Assembly (NCBI GenBank): GCA_035294565.1
Contig: DATGKR010000139.1
Span: 1-56,159 of the forward strand
Direction: 5' to 3'
DNA length: 56,159 nt
Source of the DNA: DATGKR01 sp035294565
GTDB lineage: Bacteria > Actinomycetota > Acidimicrobiia > Acidimicrobiales > Palsa-688
The notes under the pieces are model-generated. The model was given only the letters and a program-made list of their open reading frames with translations, had not been told where the DNA came from and did not search any database. The position numbers and the translations under genes were made by a program. Of the stretch, positions 42,101 through 48,648 are shown piece by piece; position 1 is the first letter of the stretch, and the number at the start of each line of letters is the position of its first letter.

Positions 42101-42536
42101 CCCACCAGCCTTCGAGGTTCGTCGGGGGGGCCGGGCGCGAGCCGAGCATGGCCGACACCCGGCGGGCCATGCCGAGCCGGTCGCAGCGCACCGCCCACCA
42201 GGCGTCCTTCAGCGAGACGAGCTGGGCGCTCAGCTCCTCGTGGCGGCGAGGGTCGAGGCCGGAAGCACGCACGTCCAGATCCGACTCGAGCCTGGCTATC
42301 TCCTTCTCGAAGCGGTCCAGCGACCCTTCCAGGGCATCGACGGCGCCGGGCTCGGCGAGCAGGGCCCGCAGGCCGGGCACACCCCGCAGGACGTTGTTCG
42401 CCCTGCGAAGCACTTCCACGGCCTCCCCACCGTCCCCGGGGGCCGAGACCAGGGCGTCCACCTCGGCTAGCAGCGCGGTCAGATCGGGGGTCGCCCGGCC
42501 CGACGGCCGAGCAAGCACTGCCACGATTCCGCACAT
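39174..42536 (-). CDS. Extended GlmS-like protein (glutamine-fructose-6-phosphate aminotransferase family)
   Basis: 1120 residues, nearly twice E. coli GlmS (about 609). The start CGIVAVL gives the N-terminal Cys nucleophile; the glutaminase motifs RGRDSAGVHV (Arg160), HTRWASVG and NAHPVNS follow, but about 130 residues lie between Cys and the Arg motif where GlmS has about 25. LLKEINEAPSSLHKTLRGRI, the first SIS domain (ISQSGTTTDTNR) and a diverged second one follow, with KKHIDLS in place of LKHGPLAL. The canonical C-tail appears as DAIRHQAKTVTVG with Lys924, and 196 further residues come after it. It probably makes glucosamine-6-phosphate, since glmM is next door and no other glmS is seen, but this is inferred. 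ATG at 42536. Confidence 0.75.
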   Translation of the reverse strand: MCGIVAVLARPSGRATPDLTALLAEVDALVSAPGDGGEAVEVLRRANNVLRGVPGLRALLAEPGAVDALEGSLDRFEKEIARLESDLDVRASGLDPRRHEELSAQLVSLKDAWWAVRCDRLGMARRVSAMLGSRPAPPTNLEGWWALEVVLSSLDRLEVRGRDSAGVHVLVTGHGLDPAAGDVAEALDSRRGGLGFPSGSVRFTGEGDTLGFVYKAAAEIGELGDNVRSLRRAISSDRLLARAIEAPEARAVVVAHTRWASVGVISEPNAHPVNSDQLGRDASPYVVAVLNGDVDNHLELRRDELLSLPGEVTTDAKVIPAMMSDRLASGMTADTAFHETVGRLEGSVAVVASAAATPDELYLALSGSGQALYVGLADDAFVVASEPYGLVEETDRFVRMDGDSGGGEIVVLSREAAGTLGGIRRSRYRGPAPALCEQDVAVAEITTRDVDRRGFEHFLLKEINEAPSSLHKTLRGRITRRADGLLVSRLGEDSLPARLVAGVAGGEVTRVVVVGQGTAAVAAAAVAAAARELMPGLHVDAMPATELSGFGLADDMRDTLVVAISQSGTTTDTNRTVDLVRARGAHVVAIVNRRNSDLAAKSHGVLYTSDGRDVEMSVASTKAFYAQVAAGWLLAAALAEATGVEGAGERNEVLSALQGLPAAMEEVLAQRAQIAALAAAVAPPRRYWAVVGSGPDHLAAREVRIKLSELCYRSISADTTEDKKHIDLSCEPLVVVCAAGLSGPNADDAAKEVSIYRAHKALPVVIAAAGEEARFAGSGAHVVTVPPADPRLAFVLAAMAGHLFGYEAAVAIDAQARTLRAVRAAAEAALAGTPVAGTPLVAAAEPFLAELRAGRLDGNLDASTAVRLVTLLRYATGDLPLEAYETETGRIGTPEALLGDLLDALNEGIDQLTRPVDAIRHQAKTVTVGISRSEEALFGVPLVRATLDAGAAPGALGYRALRTLAALDPAVEEVLGFTRYRIDWSATPTAAVVGKGGVASGIRSRTEDDPRLRGSKHRAAEEREVTVVCGASDGRTVILVPEAQGQQVTGLTLLHVRLRDRLPAALAKAVLSGYRTRYNALADAVTETEPHFDESRLGDEPLVDLLTEPVYELARRWRRR

Positions 42537-42625
42537 GCCCCGAAAGGGTACCGGCCACCCTGCCACAGCTGGGGCTTTGAGCCGAGGGCCGGCGGGCGGC
42601 AGCAGGCGGCAGCAGGCGCCGGCAC

Positions 42626-42725
42626 ACGAAACCGGATACGTCACGAAACCGTATTTGTGAACGAAACCCGATTTGTGTGCAGATGCGGTCACTAACTCTG
42701 TTCTCGTACATAAATCGGGATTGGT
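42626..42725. repeat. Three tandem ~18-bp repeats plus one inverted copy
   Basis: Tandem copies lie at 42626-42642 (ACGAAACCGGATACGTC), 42643-42660 (ACGAAACCGTATTTGTGA) and 42661-42678 (ACGAAACCCGATTTGTGT). A fourth, inverted, is at 42708-42725 (read on the minus strand ACCAATCCCGATTTATGT). Copies 3 and 4 face each other across 29 bases. Likely protein-binding sites or remains of a mobile element end. Confidence 0.7.
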
Positions 42726-42746
42726 GACATGTCCTAGAAGTGACAT
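42724..42746. repeat. GTGACAT direct repeat pair
   Basis: GTGACAT occurs at 42724-42730 and again at 42740-42746, one and a half helical turns apart. Such pairs with TGTCC between them are seen in the ends of some actinobacterial insertion sequences; no transposase remnant is present, so this is only a hint. Confidence 0.4.
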
Positions 42747-42794
42747 TGGCAGGCCCGGAGTCGCCAATCTGCGTCCGGGTGCTGCTGCGACCCG

Positions 42795-42855
42795 ACGACG
42801 GCCTCGAAAAGGCCACGACGCCACACGCAGGCCCCACGACGGCATCGAAAAGACC
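42795..42855. repeat. 20-bp direct repeat pair
   Basis: ACGACGGCCTCGAAAAGGCC at 42795-42814 and ACGACGGCATCGAAAAGACC at 42836-42855 agree at 18 of 20 bases, starts 41 bp apart. They lie between glmM and the tandem repeats. Role unknown. Confidence 0.5.
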
Positions 42856-42876
42856 GAAAAGATGGGCCTCGAGCCA

Positions 42877-42894
42877 GGCGGGACTCGACCCGCC
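42877..42894 (-). terminator. Hairpin just after glmM
   Basis: On the minus strand GGCGGG-TCGAGT-CCCGCC forms a perfect 6-bp stem starting five bases past the glmM stop. Two TCTTTTCG tracts follow about 20-35 bases later. A probable terminator, though the T-rich part is not directly adjacent. Confidence 0.45.
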
Positions 42895-42898
42895 GTGT

Positions 42899-44254
42899 CT
42901 AGCCGCCCAGGGTGGCGCGCACCGCGGCAGCCAGTCGGTCGGCGGCGCCGGCAGCCCGGTCCTCGCGAAGGGCTTCGACCATGACCCTCACGACCTTCTC
43001 CGTGCCGCTGGCGCGCAGCACCACCCGGCCGTCGCCGCCGAGCTCGGCTTCGATGGCTGCTACCTCGCTCCACACCGCCTGCGCACCCTCGAGCCCGCCG
43101 GGGTCGGAGACCTCCACGTTGCGCTGAGCCTGTGGGAAAGCGTCCATCACCGCGCCGGCTAGCTCGGACAACGGCCGGCCCGCCCGCACAACTAGATCTC
43201 CCAGTAAGAGGCCGGTCAGCAGCCCGTCCCCGGTCGTCGCCAGGTCGCGGAAGACGATGTGCCCCGACTGCTCGCCGCCGAGCGCCCAGCCCCGCTGCTC
43301 GAGCGCCTCCAGCACGTGACGGTCGCCGACCGGTGTCTCTGCCACCTCGATGCCGGCTCCAGCCATCGCCCGGCGAAAACCGAGGTTCGTCATGACGGTC
43401 ACCACCACCCCACCGCCGTGAAGCAGTCCGCGGGAGTGCAGGTCGAGGGCGAACAACGCCAGCAGGCGGTCGCCGTCGACCACGTCTCCCGCCGCGTCGA
43501 CGGCGATGACCCGGTCGGCGTCGCCGTCGAGCGCCAGGCCCATGTCCGCCCCGCACCGGCGGACCGCCCTGGACAAAGCGGAGGTGTCCGTCGACCCGCA
43601 TCCCGCGTTGATGTTCCTGCCGTCGGGCTGTGAGCCGATAACGGCCCCCACCTCCGCCTCCGCAGCCTCCAGGATCGGCACGGCGGTGCGGACCGACGCC
43701 CCGTTCGCACAGTCCACGACGATTTTCAGCCCGCCCAGGCGGCGTCCCTCCAGGCAGGCGACGACCCCCTCGCAGTAACGGTCCAATGCTTCGGGCTCGG
43801 CGGAGATCCGGCCGATCGCTTCACCCTCTAGGAGGCCGAGACCGGCCTCGGCGACCGCGCCGGGTGAGGCGCACAAGGCCTCGACGGCCTCCTCCTCGGC
43901 TCGCCCCAGCTTGCGGCCCCCCGCCGCGAACAACTTCACCCCGTTGTCGGCATACGGGTTGTGCGAGGCCGACACCACTGCCGCCGGTGCGCCGCGCTCC
44001 ACGGCGACGGCTGCGACCGCTGGGGTCGGGGCCACGCCCAGGTCCAGCACGTCGAAGCCCGACGCCGCCAGCCCGGCGGAGAGGGCCGCCTGGAGCATCG
44101 GCCCCGACCACCGGGTGTCCCGGCCGACGACGAAGGGGGCGCCCGGCTTCCCGAGCACTGCCGCGGCCGCCCGGCCGAGGGCGGTGACCACCTCGGGAGT
44201 CAGGTCACGTCCGGCGACCCCGCGGACGCCGTCGGTGCCGAAACGCAGCGGCAA
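42899..44254 (-). CDS. glmM: Phosphoglucosamine mutase
   Basis: 451 residues starting PLRFGTDGVRGVAGRDLTPE. The phosphoserine loop is SASHNPYADNGVK; the Mg site is ALDGDADRVIAVD; the sugar loop GGEQSGHIV and the phosphate loop RASGTEKVVRVMVE close the protein. It converts glucosamine-6-phosphate to glucosamine-1-phosphate for UDP-GlcNAc and peptidoglycan. The start codon appears to be TTG at 44252-44254, five bases past the rpsI stop; no ATG or GTG precedes the conserved start. Confidence 0.95.
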   Translation of the reverse strand: MPLRFGTDGVRGVAGRDLTPEVVTALGRAAAAVLGKPGAPFVVGRDTRWSGPMLQAALSAGLAASGFDVLDLGVAPTPAVAAVAVERGAPAAVVSASHNPYADNGVKLFAAGGRKLGRAEEEAVEALCASPGAVAEAGLGLLEGEAIGRISAEPEALDRYCEGVVACLEGRRLGGLKIVVDCANGASVRTAVPILEAAEAEVGAVIGSQPDGRNINAGCGSTDTSALSRAVRRCGADMGLALDGDADRVIAVDAAGDVVDGDRLLALFALDLHSRGLLHGGGVVVTVMTNLGFRRAMAGAGIEVAETPVGDRHVLEALEQRGWALGGEQSGHIVFRDLATTGDGLLTGLLLGDLVVRAGRPLSELAGAVMDAFPQAQRNVEVSDPGGLEGAQAVWSEVAAIEAELGGDGRVVLRASGTEKVVRVMVEALREDRAAGAADRLAAAVRATLGG

Positions 44255-44259
44255 GGCGG

Positions 44260-44652
44260 CTACCGCTTGGAGTACTGCGGCGCCTTGCGGGCCTTCTTCA
44301 GGCCGTACTTCTTCGATTCCTTCTCGCGCGCGTCGCGGGTGAGGAACCCGGCCCGCTTGAGGGTCACGCGCAGGTCCGGCTCGACCTCGGCGAGGGCCCG
44401 GGCCACGCCGAGGCGCAAAGCGCCCGCCTGCCCGGAGATCCCGCCGCCGCCGAGGGTGCAGTCAACGTCGTAGACGCCGGCCTTGTCCACCAGGCGGAGA
44501 GGCTCGGTGATGAGCATGCGGTGGGTGGCGGAGGGGAAGTACTCGTCGATGGGCCGCTTGTTGACGAGGACGGCCCCGGTGCCGGGGCGCAGGCGGACCC
44601 GGGCGACTGCGGCCTTTCGCCGGCCGGTGGTCTGTACGAGCGGCTTGGTCAC
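44260..44652 (-). CDS. rpsI: 30S ribosomal protein S9
   Basis: 130 residues from a GTG at 44652. TTGRRKAAVARVRLRPGTG, VNKRPIDEYFP, GGGGISGQAGALRLGVARAL and the basic tail DAREKESKKYGLKKARKAPQYSKR are conserved; the C-terminal SKR reaches the P-site tRNA. Second gene of the rplM-rpsI pair, eight bases after rplM. Confidence 0.97.
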   Translation of the reverse strand: MTKPLVQTTGRRKAAVARVRLRPGTGAVLVNKRPIDEYFPSATHRMLITEPLRLVDKAGVYDVDCTLGGGGISGQAGALRLGVARALAEVEPDLRVTLKRAGFLTRDAREKESKKYGLKKARKAPQYSKR

Positions 44653-44660
44653 TCTTCTCC

Positions 44661-45113
44661 TCAGGATGCGGGGCGGCGCCGCACCTCGACGGGCAGCGGC
44701 CGGGGGGTCTGGGCGGAGTGGGGGTGGGTCGGGCCGGCGTAGACCTTGAGCTTGCGGAGCATCGACCGTCCGAGGGGACCCTTGGGGAGCATGCCCCGCA
44801 CGGCGCGCCGGAAGGTCTCCTCCGGGCTGGTCGCCAGCAACTCGGCGTAGGTGCGGGAGCGAAGCCCCCCGGGATAGCCCGAATGGCGCCAGCGGACCTT
44901 CTTCTCCGCCTTGCCGGCTGTCATCACCAGCTTCGAGGCGTTGACGACGATCACGTGGTCCCCGGTGTCGAGGTGCGGGGCGAATATCGGCTTGTGCTTG
45001 CCGCGCAGCACCCGGGCGACCTCGGTAGCGAGGCGGCCGAGCACGGCGCCGTCGGCGTCGACCTCGTACCAGACGCGCTGGATGTCCTTCGGCTTGGGGC
45101 TGATCGTACGCAC
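44661..45113 (-). CDS. rplM: 50S ribosomal protein L13
   Basis: 150 residues from a GTG at 45111-45113. Starts RTISPKPKDIQRVWYEVDADGAVLGRLATEVA and contains NASKLVMTAGKAEKK, RHSGYPGGLRSRTYAELL and VRGMLPKGPLGRSMLRKLKVYAGPTHPH. Binds 23S rRNA early in assembly. It heads the operon running to the P1 peptidase and faces the divergent ctaC gene instead of following truA. Confidence 0.96.
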   Translation of the reverse strand: MRTISPKPKDIQRVWYEVDADGAVLGRLATEVARVLRGKHKPIFAPHLDTGDHVIVVNASKLVMTAGKAEKKVRWRHSGYPGGLRSRTYAELLATSPEETFRRAVRGMLPKGPLGRSMLRKLKVYAGPTHPHSAQTPRPLPVEVRRRPAS

Positions 45114-45229
45114 TTGTCGACGGTGTCCTCTTCAGGGGAAAAAGGGCGGCCCGGGCGCGACGCACCCGCTCGGCCGGCGTGCAAGCATAGACGCCGGGAC
45201 GGGCCGCCGGCAATCGCCCCGGGGCCGTC

Positions 45230-45250
45230 AATTCGGCGCTGCGCCGAGTT
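45230..45250. promoter_or_regulatory. Palindrome between rplM and ctaC
   Basis: AATTCGGCG-CTG-CGCCGAGTT is a 9-bp inverted repeat with one G-T pair and a 3-base centre, 39 bases before the ctaC ATG, within the 175-bp divergent region. It may be an operator for the respiratory genes or a hairpin in the ctaC leader; no regulator is recognised. Confidence 0.35.
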
Positions 45251-45288
45251 GGTGCCGGTGCCGCGAGGAGCTTATTGTTGGCCTCGAT

Positions 45289-46071
45289 ATGCAGATCGCC
45301 GACCGGCTGCTGGCGACCAACTTCGGGTCACCCAGCGGAGTGACCAAGCAGGACTACTGGACCCGCCAGCTGTGGCACATCAGCTACTACTTCGCCATCC
45401 CGATCGGCCTGATCGTCATCATCCTGGCCGTGTGGTCGGTCGTCCGCTACCGCTACCGCCCCGGCAACGACCGGACCCCGGCCCAGTTCCAGTACCACAT
45501 CCCCCTCGAGGCTCTCTATACCATCGTCCCGCTGATCATCGTCGCCATCGTCTTCGGCTACATGTTCAACGCGGAGAACCACTTCGACGCCGTGTCGCCC
45601 CACCCGGCGGTCAAGATCACGGTCGACGGTTTCCAGTGGGGGTGGCGTTTCGTCTACCCCAACGGGCACGCCCAGATCGGCACCGCCAACTACAACAACA
45701 TCAACGACAACAACGACCTTCCGGTGCTGGTCATACCCGCCAACGAGACCGTCCAGCTGCACCTGGTGTCCCTCGACGTCCAGCACACCTTCTACGTCCC
45801 GGCCTTCCTTTTGAACCGGGACCTCATACCCGGCGTCGACAACACCCTCGACGTGAACGTGACCAAGCCCGGCCTCTACCCCGGTCAGTGCAACACGATC
45901 TGCGGGGTCTACCACCCCTACATGCGCTTCCTCGTCGACGTGATGCCCCCAGCCGAGTACGCCACCTGGTACAGCCAGCAGCCGCCGTGCTCCATCACCA
46001 CCGCCGGAGTCCCAGGCGGGCCCAAACCCGCCCGCTGCGCCCAGCTGCCATCCGAACCGGAGAACGCCTGA
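45289..46071 (+). CDS. ctaC: Cytochrome c oxidase subunit II
   Basis: 260 residues. Two membrane helices (about 30-53 and 73-95, SYYFAIPIGLIVIILAVWSVV and LYTIVPLIIVAIVFGYMF) precede a cupredoxin domain with QWGWRFVYPNG. The binuclear copper A site is complete: a His in DVQHTFYVP and PGQCNTICGVYHPYM with both Cys, the His and the Met. It accepts electrons from the cytochrome c domain of QcrC. No signal lipobox is present. ATG at 45289; GAGGAG lies 18 bases upstream, too far for certainty. First gene of ctaC-ctaD-ctaF. Confidence 0.93.
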   Translation: MQIADRLLATNFGSPSGVTKQDYWTRQLWHISYYFAIPIGLIVIILAVWSVVRYRYRPGNDRTPAQFQYHIPLEALYTIVPLIIVAIVFGYMFNAENHFDAVSPHPAVKITVDGFQWGWRFVYPNGHAQIGTANYNNINDNNDLPVLVIPANETVQLHLVSLDVQHTFYVPAFLLNRDLIPGVDNTLDVNVTKPGLYPGQCNTICGVYHPYMRFLVDVMPPAEYATWYSQQPPCSITTAGVPGGPKPARCAQLPSEPENA

Positions 46072-46074
46072 GCC

Positions 46075-47754
46075 ATGACCCTCCTCGAAGAGCGCCCCTC
46101 CTACCCCCGGGAGATACCCGAATTCCCGTTCATGGAGATCGTCCCCGGGCCGCGGCCTCGGGGCTTGCTGAAGTACCTCACCAGCACTGACCACAAGCAG
46201 ATAGGGCTCAACTACCTCGTCACCTCGTTCATCGCCTTCCTCGTCTCCGGACTGATGGCCGAGCTGATGCGAACCCAGTTGATCGTCCCGAACAACCACT
46301 TCGTCACTTCCGACGTGTACAACCAGCTCTTCACCATCCACGGGACGATCATGCTGTTCGTCTTCCTGGGGCCGTTCGCCTTCGCGGGCCTCGGCAACTA
46401 CCTCGTTCCGTTGATGATCGGCGCCCCGGACATGGCCTTCCCGCGGTTCAACAACCTCTCCTACTGGTTGTACCTCGGCGGGTTCACGATGCTGATGGGC
46501 AGCTTCTTGACCAACAACGGGGCGGCGCAAGTCGGCTGGTTCGGCTACGCGCCGCTCGTCGAGATGATCCATTCACCCGGTCCCGGCACGGACATGTGGA
46601 TCTTCGGGATCGCTTTGACCGGGTTCTCGGGCATCTTCACCGCCGTCAACATCATCACCACCGTGTTCACCCTCCGCGCCCCCGGCATGGTCATGTTCCG
46701 CATGCCGATCTTCGTGTGGAACGAGCTGGTGACCATGTTCCTCATCCTTCTCGCGTTCCCGGTGCTGACCTCGGGTTTCGCCCTCATGTGGCTCGACCGC
46801 CACGTCGGAACCCACTTCTACACGGCGTCGGGCGGCGGCCAGCCGATCCTGTGGCAGAACCTCTTCTGGTTCTTCGGGCATCCCGAGGTGTACATCCTCA
46901 TGCTGCCGTTCCTCGGGATCGTGGCCGAGGTCTTCGCCACGATGTCCCGCAAGCCTGTTTTCGGCTACAAGGGGATGATCGCCGCAACACTGGCCATAGC
47001 GGGCCTGTCGATGGGGGTCTGGGCGCACCACATGTACACGACCGGGACGGTGCTGCTGCCGTTCTTCGCCGCCATGTCGCTGCTGATCTCAGTACCAACT
47101 GGCATCAAGTTCTTCAACTGGATCGGCACGATGTGGCGGGGCACGATCCATCTCACCACGGCCACGCTCTTCTCCCTCGGCTTCATGACCATGTTCCTGA
47201 TCGGCGGCATCACCGGCGTGTTCCTCGCCCAGCCGGTCATCGACTTCCAGGTGCACAACACCTATTACCTCATCGCCCACTTCCACTACGCCCTGGTCGG
47301 AGGATCGGCCTTCGGGGCGTTCGCGGGCATCTACTACTGGTACCCCAAGATGACCGGCAGGCTGCTCAACGAGAAGCTCGGCAAGGCGAGCTTCGCCATC
47401 ATGATGATCGGCTTCAACCTCACCTTCCTCCCCCAGTTCGACCTGGGCCTCCGCGGGATGCCGCGCCGGATAGCGGTCTACAACGCCGGTATGGGCTGGA
47501 ACTTCCTGAACCTGCTGTCGAGCATCGGCGCCTATGTGTTCGGCATCGGCGTGTTGATCACGGTCTGGAACCTGTATCGCTCCTACCGCAAGGGGGAGAT
47601 CGCCGGGGACAACCCCTGGGACGGCCAGACCCTCGAGTGGGCCTGCTCGTCGCCGCCGCCCGACCACAACTTCGAGGCGCTGCCGCCGATCCGCTCCGAG
47701 CGACCGGTCTGGGACGCCAACCACCCGGACATGCTCACCAAGGTCGGCCACTGA
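46075..47754 (+). CDS. ctaD: Cytochrome c oxidase subunit I
   Basis: 559 residues with about twelve helices. Heme a ligand in FTIHGTIMLFVF, CuB His and the crosslinked tyrosine in WFFGHPEVYILMLPFLGI, and the heme a3/a ligand pair in HNTYYLIAHFHYALVGG. This is the catalytic oxygen-reducing subunit of an aa3-type oxidase in a supercomplex with bc1. GTKDH-like start LKYLTSTDHKQIGLNY is typical. Three bases after ctaC. Confidence 0.97.
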   Translation: MTLLEERPSYPREIPEFPFMEIVPGPRPRGLLKYLTSTDHKQIGLNYLVTSFIAFLVSGLMAELMRTQLIVPNNHFVTSDVYNQLFTIHGTIMLFVFLGPFAFAGLGNYLVPLMIGAPDMAFPRFNNLSYWLYLGGFTMLMGSFLTNNGAAQVGWFGYAPLVEMIHSPGPGTDMWIFGIALTGFSGIFTAVNIITTVFTLRAPGMVMFRMPIFVWNELVTMFLILLAFPVLTSGFALMWLDRHVGTHFYTASGGGQPILWQNLFWFFGHPEVYILMLPFLGIVAEVFATMSRKPVFGYKGMIAATLAIAGLSMGVWAHHMYTTGTVLLPFFAAMSLLISVPTGIKFFNWIGTMWRGTIHLTTATLFSLGFMTMFLIGGITGVFLAQPVIDFQVHNTYYLIAHFHYALVGGSAFGAFAGIYYWYPKMTGRLLNEKLGKASFAIMMIGFNLTFLPQFDLGLRGMPRRIAVYNAGMGWNFLNLLSSIGAYVFGIGVLITVWNLYRSYRKGEIAGDNPWDGQTLEWACSSPPPDHNFEALPPIRSERPVWDANHPDMLTKVGH

Positions 47755-47755
47755 C

Positions 47756-48298
47756 ATGAAGGTCGAGTCGCGCACCACCCTCGGAGCGTTCGTCTTCCTC
47801 GCGATCATCGCCGCGCTCTACTGGGCGCTAGTCGAGGTTCACGGACACGCCTTCGAGCGGTCGGGCATCGCCATGCTGGTCTTCTCGTTCGCTGCCTATC
47901 TGCTGCTCGGCGCCTACCTCCTCGCCCAGTATTTCCGCCGGCGGCGCATTCCCCGCCCCGAGGACCGCTTCGACGCCACCCCGGAGGACGGTGCCGGGGT
48001 GGTCGACTACTTCCCGTCGGCTTCGATCTGGCCCGCAGGCCTGGGCGCCGGTATGTTCACCGCCGCCCTCGGAGGCATCTGGGGCATCTGGTACGCCTAC
48101 ATCGGGGGGATCATCGCCATCGGGGCGATCATCGGGTGGGTGACGGAGTCCGATCGAAGCGAGGACGTGCTCCCCGGCGCCGACCCCGAGGAGATCCTCG
48201 CCGGCCACGAGGTTCCCTCCGCCGCCACCCAGCCTCATTTCCACGCCGGCCACGGGGAGCAGCCGGCCGTGACGGGCGGTTCCGAGCACACGTCCTGA
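47756..48298 (+). CDS. ctaF: Actinobacterial cytochrome c oxidase subunit IV
   Basis: 180 residues, four predicted membrane helices: FVFLAIIAALYWALV, AMLVFSFAAYLLLGAYLL, a third containing MFTAALGGIWGIWY, and YIGGIIAIGAIIGWV. ASIWPAGLGAG and EDRFDATPEDGAG are conserved in actinobacterial CtaF. It stabilises the aa3 oxidase. Its ATG follows the ctaD stop by one base; the His-rich tail (PHFHAGHGEQ) is extra. Confidence 0.88.
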   Translation: MKVESRTTLGAFVFLAIIAALYWALVEVHGHAFERSGIAMLVFSFAAYLLLGAYLLAQYFRRRRIPRPEDRFDATPEDGAGVVDYFPSASIWPAGLGAGMFTAALGGIWGIWYAYIGGIIAIGAIIGWVTESDRSEDVLPGADPEEILAGHEVPSAATQPHFHAGHGEQPAVTGGSEHTS

Positions 48299-48648
48299 AC
48301 CAGGGTCCCACCGGCGAGATCCGACGAAGCCGGCGCCGCCCGCGAGACGACCGTGCGAGGCGGCCGCCGACGGCGCGGCCCTGGATTAGGGGGCGGTGCG
48401 GTGCAGTGTGGGTGCCGGGGTGAATAGGTAGGGGGCTTCGCTCGAAGCTGTCGTCTCTACCGCCAGCTGCAGCTTGCCCATCCTCCCCCCTCCACCGCCC
48501 TGACAACCCCTCCGATCCCCCTGGGGGACGGACGCCCAACAGGGGATGCGCCCTCGCCCCCCCAGCACAGCGTGCCTGGAGGGGCGGCTCCCCCCATCCC
48601 AGAAGGTCGTCGGGACGGGACAGACAGGCAGGTGGTTGTCGGGCCGGT
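48299..48648. other. 350-bp intergenic region between convergent ctaF and qcrB
   Basis: Convergent genes meet here, so termination in both directions is expected. A 5-bp G/C hairpin is at 48516-48528 (TCCCC-CTG-GGGGA) and an imperfect G/C hairpin at about 48578-48595; neither has a U-tract. The region is strongly G-rich on the minus strand. A 31-codon ORF (48386-48481) is the only candidate gene; no structured RNA is recognised. Confidence 0.55.
48386..48481 (-). CDS. Possible 31-residue peptide after qcrB
   Basis: ATG at 48479-48481 right behind a G-rich GGGGGGAGG sequence, reading GKLQLAVETTASSEAPYLFT then PAPTLHRTAP and a stop. It lies 168 bases downstream of qcrB on the same strand. The ribosome-site match may simply reflect the purine-rich sequence here. 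No family recognised; low confidence. Confidence 0.2.
   Translation of the reverse strand: MGKLQLAVETTASSEAPYLFTPAPTLHRTAP

Larger units (their letters stand above)
42537..42898. other. 362-bp intergenic region between glmM and the GlmS-like gene
   Basis: Both neighbours read leftward, so this is the 3' end of glmM and the promoter side of the GlmS-like gene. No ORF with coding character is present. It holds three tandem 17-18-bp repeats, an inverted copy, a GTGACAT pair, a second direct repeat pair and a hairpin beside glmM, each listed separately. The 42626-42750 part is clearly AT-richer than the genes. Confidence 0.7.

Noticed and set aside
42724..42750. A recognisable insertion sequence in front of the GlmS-like gene
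   Set aside because: No transposase fragment, no matching opposite end and no target duplication are visible; reported only as repeats.
42872..42899. T-arm-like hairpin (GGCGGG-TCGAGT-CCCGCC) suggesting a tRNA 3' end next to glmM
   Set aside because: The loop has six bases and lacks one of the two Ts of TTCG; no acceptor stem, anticodon arm or CCA fits, and the sequence 5' of it is glmM coding. Treated as a terminator hairpin.
44078..44111. Short Gly/Arg-rich frames opposite glmM
   Set aside because: Shadow frames of a well-conserved gene with no ribosome site or family.
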